A stretch of 5,441 bases of DNA from Candidatus Yonathbacteria bacterium (GCA_003489395.1 DNMN01000030.1:1-5441), one strand, 5' to 3'; shown: positions 1-5,441, counted from the first letter of the stretch. Numbers and translations are program-made. Notes: generated from the letters alone by a model not told the origin.

Positions 1-378
1 TTACGCATTGCTCGTACTATAGAAGGCGTGTTACGATGGCAAGAAGGATTGAAAGAAAACGCCATCAATAATATTGGAGATTATCGCGCTCGCTTTGCGA
101 AACTCCTAGAGGGCTCACCGCCTATTGATGTGGTTTTGGGAGACGCCATTATTTTTGAGGCAGAGGCGCGACTTCATGGAAGCGAACGGATAGAGGAGGA
201 ATTGAATGATCTTTTAAGAACTATGAATGAAGAAATACTTCAGGAAAAGTTTACGACAAAGATGGCAGAGTTGAAGCAGGCAGAAAATAAAGGAGATGTC
301 CCGCTTGCGGAAAAACTTCTCACCGAATGTCAGTCAATTTCAAAAGAGTTACATACGCTAACAAAAAACACTTTATAA
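1..378 (+). CDS. dnaG: DNA primase, C-terminal part (5' end outside the window)
   Basis: The reading frame is open from base 1 and ends at TAA 376-378, giving the last 125 residues of a longer protein. A GTG at 28 is internal to this frame, not a start. The visible part is entirely helical and charged. It contains the stretch [20 protein letters not shown], followed by an E/K/L-rich pair of helices ending in [10 protein letters not shown]. This resembles the C-terminal end of bacterial DnaG, where the helical domain contacts the replicative helicase DnaB. The catalytic zinc-finger and TOPRIM domains would lie upstream and cannot be seen. DnaG makes RNA primers at the replication fork. The call rests on the family-like C-terminus plus the position 2 nt before rpoD, the classical dnaG-rpoD arrangement. 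Which residues contact the helicase is not visible. Confidence 0.82.
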   Translation, partial: LRIARTIEGVLRWQEGLKENAINNIGDYRARFAKLLEGSPPIDVVLGDAIIFEAEARLHGSERIEEELNDLLRTMNEEILQEKFTTKMAELKQAENKGDVPLAEKLLTECQSISKELHTLTKNTL

Positions 379-380
379 TC

Positions 381-1661
381 ATGCCGAAAAAAACTACAAA
401 TAAAAGTTCACGTCCAAGACGAGAATCTGCTGATTCTAGAATCCACACGAAACCAGTAGTAAAGAAAACTGCAAAAAAACCAGTAAAAAAAGCTGTCGTT
501 AAGAAGGTGGCAAAAAAAGTAGCCTATAAAAAAGCCGTTCCCAAAAAGGCACCAGCAAAGGCAAAAAAGCCAGTTGCAAAGAAAAAATCAACTGAAGGTT
601 GGGAGCAAAAAGCGCAAATTCTTATTCTCAAGGGTCGCGGTCGCGGGTTCATAACATACAACGAAATTCTTAAGGAATTTCCTATGGTGGAGCAGGATGT
701 GATTTTTCTAGATACACTGTATGAAAAACTCGGTGATGCTGGCGTGGACATACTTGAAAGTGGCGGTCTTTTAAACCTTGAGCCAGAGGAAGTTTTAACT
801 CATAAAAAATACACATACAAAAGCGGTGACTCCTCGTATGACTCTATTCAAATGTATTTGAAAGAGATTGGTCAGTACCCGCTTCTTACAGCTGGGGAGG
901 AGCGTGATCTTGCTCAGCGTATTCAGATGGGGGACGAGGAAGGCAAAAACCTTCTCGCTCGCGCGAACCTTCGTCTCGTGGTTTCCATCGCTAAAAAATA
1001 TGTTGGCAGAAGCGCTGACCTCACTCTCCTAGACCTTATTCAGGAGGGTAATATCGGCCTATTTAAAGCAGTGGAAAAGTTTGATTGGGAGAAGGGTTAC
1101 AAGTTTTCAACATACGCAACGTGGTGGATTCGACAGGCTATCACACGCGCCCTCGCGGACCAGTCGCGTACTATCCGCATCCCAGTGCACATGGTGGAAA
1201 CTATTTCAAAGTACAAGCAAGTGGTGCGTCGCTTGTCACAGGATCTTGGTCGTGAACCGCTTCCAGGAGAGGTTGCCACAGAGATGGGTCTTGATGTGGA
1301 GAAGATTTACAACATTAAGAAAATTGACCAAGACACCGTCTCTCTTGAAAAGCCGATTGGAGATGATGATGACAAATCAACGCTGGGTGAATTTATTGCC
1401 GATGACAAAATTCTTTCTCCTGCGCAGGATTCAGCTCAGAGAATTCTATCTGACCAAGTGAAAGAAATTTTGAACGACCTTTCTGAAAAGGAGCGAAAGA
1501 TTCTGGAGCTTAGGCACGGACTTGTGGATGGCGTAGTCCACACTCTTGAAGAAGTGGGCCGAGAGTTCCAGGTGACTCGTGAACGTATCAGACAGATTGA
1601 AGCAAAAGCGATTGAGAAGATTCGCGCGCACGACAAGGTGGATAAGTTGCGGAATTACTGA
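381..1661 (+). CDS. rpoD: Primary RNA polymerase sigma factor (sigma-70/RpoD/SigA) with lysine-rich N-terminal tail
   Basis: This 426-residue sigma factor directs core RNA polymerase to housekeeping promoters. From the N-terminus it shows a Lys/Ala/Pro/Val-rich tail (residues 1-70, many KK pairs), a region 1.1-like domain (about 75-135), region 1.2 (about 152-185, [18 protein letters not shown]), region 2 (about 190-260, with [22 protein letters not shown] and the -10 recognition segment [16 protein letters not shown]), region 3 (about 265-345) and region 4 (about 355-420). The region 4.2 helix-turn-helix is [20 protein letters not shown] (388-407). The full set of regions marks a group 1 sigma factor. 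I chose ATG 381, 2 nt after the dnaG stop. The upstream in-frame ATG at 327 would add 18 residues with no family resemblance and overlap dnaG by 52 nt. No Shine-Dalgarno sequence precedes either start, so translational coupling to dnaG is likely. The basic tail is the odd part; some actinobacterial primary sigma factors have similar extensions. Confidence 0.97.
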   Translation: MPKKTTNKSSRPRRESADSRIHTKPVVKKTAKKPVKKAVVKKVAKKVAYKKAVPKKAPAKAKKPVAKKKSTEGWEQKAQILILKGRGRGFITYNEILKEFPMVEQDVIFLDTLYEKLGDAGVDILESGGLLNLEPEEVLTHKKYTYKSGDSSYDSIQMYLKEIGQYPLLTAGEERDLAQRIQMGDEEGKNLLARANLRLVVSIAKKYVGRSADLTLLDLIQEGNIGLFKAVEKFDWEKGYKFSTYATWWIRQAITRALADQSRTIRIPVHMVETISKYKQVVRRLSQDLGREPLPGEVATEMGLDVEKIYNIKKIDQDTVSLEKPIGDDDDKSTLGEFIADDKILSPAQDSAQRILSDQVKEILNDLSEKERKILELRHGLVDGVVHTLEEVGREFQVTRERIRQIEAKAIEKIRAHDKVDKLRNY

Positions 1662-1694
1662 GTAAAATAATGACCGAAGGGAATATATTTTACT
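1661..1694 (+). repeat. Inverted repeat/hairpin starting on the rpoD stop codon
   Basis: AGTAAAATA (1661-1669) is a perfect 9-nt inverted match to TATTTTACT (1686-1694), with a 16-nt loop. The first base of the stem is the last base of the rpoD TGA. The stem is AT-rich and not followed by a U-tract, so it is not a terminator by itself. It could protect or process the rpoD mRNA 3' end, or be the edge of a dispersed repeat. The pairing is seen directly; the function is unknown. Confidence 0.55.
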
Positions 1695-1697
1695 ACA

Positions 1698-1758
1698 GCC
1701 CAATGGAATTTTTGCGAAGCAAAAAGCAAAATCTCTGATTTTGGTATTCCATCGGGGC
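1698..1758 (+). other. Compact three-way-junction structure in the rpoD 3' intergenic region
   Basis: Four sets of complementary segments nest into one cloverleaf-like fold. The outer stem pairs GCCC 1698-1701 with GGGC 1755-1758 and continues, after a small internal loop, as ATGGAAT 1703-1709 with ATTCCAT 1746-1752. Arm one pairs TTTTGC 1710-1715 with GCAAAA 1719-1724 around a GAA loop. Arm two pairs CAAAATC 1727-1733 with GATTTTG 1737-1743 around TCT. All stems are perfect in sequence. The core of arm one is GCGAAGC, known from biophysical work as an exceptionally stable DNA mini-hairpin. The element may be an RNA structure in the rpoD 3' UTR, a REP/MITE-like palindromic repeat, or a protein-binding site. 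I cannot assign it to a known RNA family, and the strand is nominal. Confidence 0.5.
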
Positions 1759-1786
1759 AAGGATACCAGGAATATACGAGGAAGGG

Positions 1787-1822
1787 AAAAAGGGCGACAC
1801 GCTTTGCGTGTCGCCCTTTTTT
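1787..1822. terminator. Bidirectional intrinsic terminator between rpoD and the convergent dsbA-like gene
   Basis: A perfect 11-bp GC-rich stem, GGGCGACACGC (1792-1802) and GCGTGTCGCCC (1806-1816), encloses a TTT loop. It is flanked by A5 on the left (1787-1791) and T6 on the right (1817-1822). On the plus strand this is a textbook Rho-independent terminator for dnaG-rpoD. On the minus strand the A5 becomes a U-tract, so it also ends the dsbA-like transcript, whose stop codon lies 24 nt away. It sits 125 nt after the rpoD stop, leaving a long structured 3' UTR on the rpoD mRNA. Confidence 0.93.
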
Positions 1823-1846
1823 GTTTAGGGTCAATTGTCCTCCCTG

Positions 1847-2551
1847 TTACTTCAGCAACTCTTCAATCTGCGCCTTTACAACCTCGTATGGCTGAGCGCC
1901 GTTGATACCACTCACCGCTTTTTTGTTTACTAGGATTATTGAATATGGTGTACCGCTTACGCCCGCTTTAGCGCCACTAGCAATATGCGCGTCTACAGTA
2001 GTTTTCATTTCATCGCTCTCAAGACATTTGTTGAATTCTGTCACATCCAGTCCGATTGCCTTCGCGATTTTTGGGAGTTCTGTTTGGTCAAGTCGGTTGT
2101 TGGACGGAGTTATTTCAAAAACTTTATTTATGTATTCCCAAAACTTTGTATTGCCACCTAGCTTGTTTGCGCATTCGGTAGCTTCGGCTTCATTGTGAGC
2201 CTTCACCGGGTGGAGTGACTCTATCGGAAATTGTCTGTATACCCACGCCACGTTACCGTCCTTGCCGTATTCACTCATGATGCGGTTCATAGTTGCGTGG
2301 AACGTTTTACAGTAAGGGCATTCGGTATCTGAATATTCCACAACAACCAACTTTGCGTTTGGGTTGCCAATGATATGGTCGGCTGATGTTACTGGGTCTA
2401 CTGTTCCTCTTTGCTCTGCGGCCACGGCCGGTTGCTTGCCGTCACCGAAATAAATTGCTCCTGCGATAGCAAGACCCGCAATAACGATTGCGAATGGGAT
2501 TGCGTAATTTTGAGACGCGGGAACCTGTGCTGTGGTGTTTGTTTCTTCCAT
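1847..2551 (-). CDS. Membrane-anchored DsbA-family thiol:disulfide oxidoreductase
   Basis: This 234-residue thioredoxin-fold protein of the DsbA/BdbD type would form or rearrange disulfides in proteins outside the cytoplasmic membrane. A short polar N-terminus is followed by one hydrophobic helix (about 17-35, AIPFAIVIAGLAIAGAIYF) with no lipobox, so it is likely a membrane anchor with the catalytic domain outside. Strand VVVEYSDTECPYC carries the redox motif CPYC (78-81). The cis-proline loop is GTP (Pro202), and the C-terminus NGAQPYEVVKAQIEELL matches the family's final strand and helix. A helical insert holds a second cysteine pair, Cys127 and Cys176, likely a structural disulfide as in some actinobacterial DsbA proteins. 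The gene stands alone, convergent to rpoD and divergent from ysxC, with no DsbB or VKOR partner in view. ATG 2551 is preceded by AT-rich sequence without a Shine-Dalgarno. The family is certain; an oxidase rather than isomerase role is inferred. Confidence 0.93.
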   Translation of the reverse strand: MEETNTTAQVPASQNYAIPFAIVIAGLAIAGAIYFGDGKQPAVAAEQRGTVDPVTSADHIIGNPNAKLVVVEYSDTECPYCKTFHATMNRIMSEYGKDGNVAWVYRQFPIESLHPVKAHNEAEATECANKLGGNTKFWEYINKVFEITPSNNRLDQTELPKIAKAIGLDVTEFNKCLESDEMKTTVDAHIASGAKAGVSGTPYSIILVNKKAVSGINGAQPYEVVKAQIEELLK

Positions 2552-2581
2552 ATTTTTAAATTAATATTGTTAAGTTGTAAC

Positions 2582-2613
2582 AGTATACCATATGCGCGTT
2601 TTTTGTCTGTCAA
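2582..2613 (-). promoter_or_regulatory. Predicted extended -10 promoter for the dsbA-like gene
   Basis: Read on the minus strand, TATACT (2587-2582) is preceded by TGG, giving the extended -10 pattern TGnTATACT (5 of 6 consensus bases). A perfect TTGACA lies upstream (2613-2608), but at 20 bp it is farther than the usual 16-18 bp, so the extended -10 probably carries most of the strength. Transcription would start near 2575, giving a leader of about 24 nt with no ribosome binding site. A short inverted repeat, TGTTA-5 nt-TAACA (2568-2582), overlaps the predicted start and could be an operator, but it is weak. Confidence 0.6.
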
Positions 2614-2632
2614 TGTGGTTTTATGCTAAACT
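2603..2632 (+). promoter_or_regulatory. Predicted promoter of the ysxC-znuACB cluster, possibly giving a leaderless mRNA
   Basis: TAAACT (2627-2632) has 4 of 6 -10 consensus bases and is preceded by TGC (2624-2626), forming an extended -10. TTGTCT (2603-2608) lies 18 bp upstream as a 4 of 6 -35. The predicted start, about 7 nt after the -10, falls at 2639, the A of the ysxC ATG, so the mRNA would have no leader. An alternative -10, TATGCT (2622-2627), would start near 2634 and leave about 5 nt of leader. Either way there is no room for a Shine-Dalgarno. The -35 touches that of the divergent dsbA-like promoter. Confidence 0.5.
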
Positions 2633-2638
2633 ATTGGA

Positions 2639-3214
2639 ATGAACATTACTAGTGCGGAATTCGTAAAAGGCATCATTGGCACGGACCCGATTTTGAAGGA
2701 AAAACTCCATAATGTTGCTTTTGTGGGGCGTTCAAATGTTGGGAAATCCAGTGTTATCAACTCGCTCGTTATGAGGAAGGACCTCGTGAAGTCTAGTTCT
2801 ATGCCTGGGAAAACGAGGGAAATTAACTTCTTTTTCATAAACAAAAAGTTCTACTTTGTGGATCTTCCTGGATACGGCTTTGCTCGCATGGGCGCAAAAG
2901 GCGCAGAGAAAATTCGCAAACTTATTTTATGGTATTTGGGAAGCGGAGAAGCTCATGTGAATTTTGTTGTGCTCATTGTGGATTCTGTCGTAAAGCCAAT
3001 GGCGTACGATAGGGAAATGGCGGACATACTTCGCGCGGAAAACATTCCGTTTGTTGTGGTCGCGAACAAAATGGACCGCCTGAACCAAACAGAGCGTTCA
3101 CATAATATGAAGGCTATAGAGTCGCAACTGGGAGCTAGCGCTCTGCCATACTCAGCGCGTACGCATAGTGGCAGAGAGGAATTATTAAAGGAAATCGCTC
3201 GCGCAATTAAATAA
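2639..3214 (+). CDS. ysxC: Ribosome biogenesis GTPase YsxC/EngB (YihA family)
   Basis: This 191-residue TRAFAC-class GTPase is the usual length for EngB, which assists late assembly of the 50S ribosomal subunit. The G motifs occur in order: G1/P-loop GRSNVGKSS (30-38), G2 in PGKTREINFF (Thr59, family form PGRTQxINFF), G3 DLPGYG (75-80), G4 NKMD (143-146) and G5 within YSARTHSG (171-178). The sequence after G3, GFARMGAKGAEKIRKLILWY, fits the switch II region of the family. G4 reads NKMD where many EngB proteins have TKxD; both bind guanine. The start is ATG 2639, because an extended -10 element ends only 6 nt upstream and the N-terminus matches the family. It is the first of four closely packed genes. 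The next begins 12 nt after its stop, so co-transcription with the metal importer is likely. Confidence 0.95.
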   Translation: MNITSAEFVKGIIGTDPILKEKLHNVAFVGRSNVGKSSVINSLVMRKDLVKSSSMPGKTREINFFFINKKFYFVDLPGYGFARMGAKGAEKIRKLILWYLGSGEAHVNFVVLIVDSVVKPMAYDREMADILRAENIPFVVVANKMDRLNQTERSHNMKAIESQLGASALPYSARTHSGREELLKEIARAIK

Positions 3215-3226
3215 TAAAATAAATTA

Positions 3227-4153
3227 ATGATAAATCGTAAGTTATTTCTTGTCGCAATAATTTTTACAGCTATCTTCATTGCTGTTTTTTTCCTTTCATC
3301 ACGCGTCCCGCAAAGAGATACGCAGAATGAACGAATTCACATTGTTACAAGTTTTTATCCACTTTCGCATATAGCAAAGAGTATTGGAGGCAACATTGTG
3401 GATGTGCGAAATCTAGTGCCAGCAGGTGTGGAACCGCATGACTTTGAGCCGTCTTCTCGCGACCTTGTGGAAATAGGAAATGCCGATGCGCTTTTTTACA
3501 ACGGCGCATCTCTTGAATCATGGATAAAGAAATGGAATGTTGGAATTTCCGTAAAGCCAAAGTATGTCGTTAATATGGAGGAGTCTCTAAAGAAGCAAGG
3601 CGCAATCCTTTTTGTAAAGGATGGAATAACAGACCCGCATTTTTGGTTGGACCCTGTGATAATGAAGAACGAAGTCATTGTTATTCGCGATTTGTTAATT
3701 CAGATTGATTCAGCACATAAAGATTTATTTACCGAGAATGCAAGGCGTTACACTACCGCGCTTGACTTGCTTGACGAACATTTTCGCGCGGGGCTGTCAT
3801 CGTGCGATTTCAATGACATAATAGTTTTGCACGAGGCGTTTAATTATCTTGCCAGTCAATACAACATTAAAGTCACTTCTATAGAGGGTATTTCTCCAGA
3901 TGAGGAGCCGTCGCCAAAGGAGCTCGCCCGCATAATCAACCTCGTTCGCGAAAAAGGAGTTAGACATATTTTCTTTGAAACGGTTGCGAGCCCAAAGTTT
4001 TCAGAGTTGATTGCCCGCGAGGTTGGCGGAGCGACGCTTGTTTTAAATCCTATTGAAAGTCTGACCCCAGATGAGGTACAATCAGGAGAAGATTACTTTT
4101 CCATTATGGAAATGAACCTGAACAATCTGCAAATAGCAATGCAATGCCACTGA
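3227..4153 (+). CDS. znuA: Zinc/manganese ABC transporter substrate-binding protein (ZnuA-like, cluster A-I)
   Basis: This 308-residue extracytoplasmic metal receptor would deliver its metal to the ZnuB-type permease encoded downstream. Residues 5-24 form a hydrophobic segment (LFLVAIIFTAIFIAVFFLSS) without a lipobox cysteine, suggesting a membrane-anchored or signal-peptide protein instead of a lipoprotein. The mature part starts with the family strand IHIVTSFYPLSHIAKSIGG. Candidate metal ligands are His71 (EPHDFEPS), His138 (DPHFWLDP), His202 (LHEAFNYLA) and an acidic residue in LNPIESLT, most likely Glu277. Three histidines plus Glu resemble zinc-binding AdcA/ZnuA more than manganese receptors of the PsaA type, which use two His, Glu and Asp. 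The His/acid-rich loop common in ZnuA is absent between His71 and His138. ATG 3227 lies 12 nt after the ysxC stop with no Shine-Dalgarno, and znuC follows after 14 nt. The family is certain; zinc specificity is inferred. Confidence 0.93.
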   Translation: MINRKLFLVAIIFTAIFIAVFFLSSRVPQRDTQNERIHIVTSFYPLSHIAKSIGGNIVDVRNLVPAGVEPHDFEPSSRDLVEIGNADALFYNGASLESWIKKWNVGISVKPKYVVNMEESLKKQGAILFVKDGITDPHFWLDPVIMKNEVIVIRDLLIQIDSAHKDLFTENARRYTTALDLLDEHFRAGLSSCDFNDIIVLHEAFNYLASQYNIKVTSIEGISPDEEPSPKELARIINLVREKGVRHIFFETVASPKFSELIAREVGGATLVLNPIESLTPDEVQSGEDYFSIMEMNLNNLQIAMQCH

Positions 4154-4167
4154 TTAATCACTAGATT

Positions 4168-4929
4168 ATGAACATACCATTAGAAGAACCATACATTGAG
4201 CTCAACAACGTGAGCTTTTCATATGACCATACTCCGGTTATAGAGAACCTCACTTTTACTGTGCGCAAAGGCGAGTACTTGGGCATCATTGGGCCAAACG
4301 GCGGTGGTAAAACGACATTGATAAAAGTAATCCTTGGACTACTTCACCCCACAGAGGGCGCAGTGATGCTTTTTGGAAAGGACCGTCACGATTTTAAGGA
4401 AAAGTATCGCATTGGCTATGTTCCGCAACGCATAACACAAACAGACAAAAATTTTCCAGCCACTGTGTTTGAAGTGGTGCGAACAGGTCGCATTGCGCGC
4501 CTTGGTTTTTTTGAGAGATTTAAAAAGGAGGATATTTTAGCAGTAGAGAAAGCGATGGAGATTTCCGGCATTGCAAAGTATCGCGACACTCTTGTGGGTA
4601 ACCTTTCTGGCGGTGAGCGCCAGCGCGTGTTCATAGCGCGCGCCCTTGCGAGCGAGCCAGATGTTTTAATTTTGGACGAACCAACAGTCGGCGTGGATAT
4701 TGGAGCGCAAAAAACATTTTATGAATTTTTGGCATCACTCAATAGTGAGCAAAAACTTACTATTATATTCATCTCGCATGATGTAGACGCTGTCTCCCAA
4801 GAGACAAAGACCGTGCTTTGTCTAAACCACAACCTCGTATGCCACGGGCTTCCGCAAGACCTTTTGAACGAGCACATTTTGGAGCGTTTGTACGGCAAAC
4901 ATTCAAAGCGTGTGCCACATAATCCGTAA
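4168..4929 (+). CDS. znuC: Metal ABC transporter ATP-binding protein (ZnuC-like)
   Basis: This 253-residue ABC ATPase would power import through the ZnuB-type permease from the cytoplasmic side. All nucleotide-binding motifs are intact: A-loop aromatic Tyr19 (VSFSYD), Walker A GPNGGGKTT (42-50), Q-loop Gln87 (YVPQR), signature LSGGERQRV (146-154), Walker B VLILDEP (166-172), D-loop GVD (175-177) and H-loop His204 (ISHD). The stretch FPATVFEVVRTGR after the Q-loop is typical of ATPases of the zinc/manganese (ABC-3) importer family and agrees with the neighbours. The C-terminus (about 216-253) is short, with several His and Cys residues (Cys217, His221, Cys225, His226), which could be incidental. 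The gene starts 14 nt after znuA and ends 6 nt before znuB. No Shine-Dalgarno is visible, so translation probably depends on coupling or an A-rich unstructured start. Confidence 0.95.
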   Translation: MNIPLEEPYIELNNVSFSYDHTPVIENLTFTVRKGEYLGIIGPNGGGKTTLIKVILGLLHPTEGAVMLFGKDRHDFKEKYRIGYVPQRITQTDKNFPATVFEVVRTGRIARLGFFERFKKEDILAVEKAMEISGIAKYRDTLVGNLSGGERQRVFIARALASEPDVLILDEPTVGVDIGAQKTFYEFLASLNSEQKLTIIFISHDVDAVSQETKTVLCLNHNLVCHGLPQDLLNEHILERLYGKHSKRVPHNP

Positions 4930-4935
4930 AACAAT

Positions 4936-5441
4936 ATGCTAGAAATTTTTCAATACGATTTTATGATACGCGCCTTTGAGGCAGGAATAGCAATAGGTGT
5001 AGTTGCGCCTCTCATTGGTATGTTCCTCGTGGTGAGAAGGTACTCGCTTATGGCGGACACTCTCGCGCATGTGTCCTTTGCTGGAGTGGCTATCGGGCTT
5101 CTTCTTAAAATAAATCCTATCTTCACTGCTATTGGGCTCTCTGTTATTGCCGGGTTTGGCATTGAGGCTCTGCGCTCCTCTCGCCGTGTTTTTGGCGAGT
5201 CGGTGCTTGCGCTATTTCTTTCAGGGTCGCTCGCTATCGCGGTCATCATTCTTTCTCTTTCAAAAGGGTTCAACGCGAATTTGTTTAGCTATTTGTTTGG
5301 AAGCATTTCAACTGTTACAACAACAGACCTCGTTGTAATTGTTACTCTTGCGGTTGTTGTATTTTTGGATGTTATATTTCTCTACAAAGAATTGTTCTTC
5401 ACATCTTTTGACCCCGAGCTTGCCGAGGCGAGCGGGCTCCC
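4936..5441 (+). CDS. znuB: Metal ABC transporter permease (ZnuB-like, ABC-3 family), 3' end outside the window
   Basis: The frame opens at ATG 4936 and runs without a stop to the window end, giving 168 complete codons of a protein that is usually about 260-290 residues. The start MLEIFQYDFMIRAFEAGIAI matches the family's N-terminal pattern and supports this ATG over the one at 4963. Family segments are RRYSLMADTLAHVSFAGVAI (34-53), SYLFGSI (118-124) and FDPELAEASGL (158-168), the last near the loop that contacts the ATPase. Five hydrophobic segments are visible (about 11-34, 42-58, 61-77, 88-108 and 131-150). The protein would form the membrane channel that receives metal from the ZnuA-like receptor. 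It lies 6 nt after the znuC stop, completing a znuA-znuC-znuB order. The remaining helices lie beyond the window, and nothing suggests a broken gene. Confidence 0.93.
   Translation, partial: MLEIFQYDFMIRAFEAGIAIGVVAPLIGMFLVVRRYSLMADTLAHVSFAGVAIGLLLKINPIFTAIGLSVIAGFGIEALRSSRRVFGESVLALFLSGSLAIAVIILSLSKGFNANLFSYLFGSISTVTTTDLVVIVTLAVVVFLDVIFLYKELFFTSFDPELAEASGL

Noticed and set aside
374..379. Perfect TATAAT just upstream of the rpoD start
   Set aside because: Transcription from it would begin near 386, inside rpoD after its ATG, and no convincing -35 lies 16-18 bp upstream. The bases also encode the dnaG stop.
327..380. Upstream in-frame ATG that would lengthen RpoD by 18 residues
   Set aside because: It overlaps dnaG by 52 nt, adds residues unlike sigma factors, and ATG 381 is placed naturally right after the dnaG stop.
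1081..1461. Plus-strand open frame of 126 codons inside rpoD
   Set aside because: It is a shifted frame of the highly conserved sigma regions 2-3, with Trp/Arg-rich low-plausibility protein.
1446..1760. Minus-strand open frame of 104 codons across the rpoD end and intergenic region
   Set aside because: It is antisense to the conserved sigma region 4, covers the inverted repeats, and its protein shows no domain or sensible start context.
2552..2638. Zur or other metal-repressor operator upstream of the znu cluster
   Set aside because: No long palindrome of the Zur/Fur type is present. Only a 5-nt inverted repeat at 2568-2582 was found, too weak to call.
4216..4929. His/Cys residues at the ZnuC C-terminus as a metal-sensing site
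   Set aside because: The residues (Cys217, His221, Cys225, His226) are few and do not form a recognised motif; not enough to claim a site.
4950..5273. Minus-strand open frame of 107 codons opposite znuB
   Set aside because: The plus strand encodes a recognisable ABC-3 permease, and the antisense protein is a codon-bias shadow.

Overview
The window looks like a piece of a bacterial chromosome of about 45% GC, read with the standard bacterial code. It carries housekeeping genes rather than accessory DNA. I suspect a Patescibacteria/CPR (Parcubacteria-like) genome, from four signs: very compact gene spacing, no Shine-Dalgarno sequences, single-helix membrane-anchored extracytoplasmic proteins instead of lipoproteins, and a short primary sigma factor with a long basic N-terminal tail. 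This placement is inference from gene style; no sequence search was possible.

Layout. (1) Positions 1-1661, plus strand: the 3' end of dnaG (DNA primase), then after 2 nt a complete rpoD (primary sigma-70 factor). This is the conserved dnaG-rpoD pair of the macromolecular synthesis operon, here with no gene between them. (2) Positions 1661-1846: a gene-free interval between converging genes, unusually dense in inverted repeats. It holds a hairpin on the rpoD stop codon, a compact three-way-junction structure containing the GCGAAGC mini-hairpin sequence, and a strong bidirectional intrinsic terminator. (3) Positions 1847-2551, minus strand: a membrane-anchored DsbA-like thiol oxidoreductase. 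(4) Positions 2552-2638: a short divergent promoter region with extended -10 elements facing both ways. (5) Positions 2639-5441, plus strand: four genes 6-14 nt apart, namely ysxC/engB (ribosome-assembly GTPase) followed by a zinc/manganese-type ABC importer in the order binding protein (znuA), ATPase (znuC) and permease (znuB, cut by the window end).

How they fit together. dnaG-rpoD couples replication priming to basal transcription. The ysxC-znuACB cluster would co-express a 50S-subunit assembly factor with metal import, probably zinc. The DsbA-like protein acts outside the membrane and is not obviously linked to either group. I found no mobile element, CRISPR array, tRNA, rRNA or defence/toxin genes. 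The most unusual material is the structured rpoD-dsbA interval, the basic tail of RpoD, and the apparently leaderless or SD-less translation signals.
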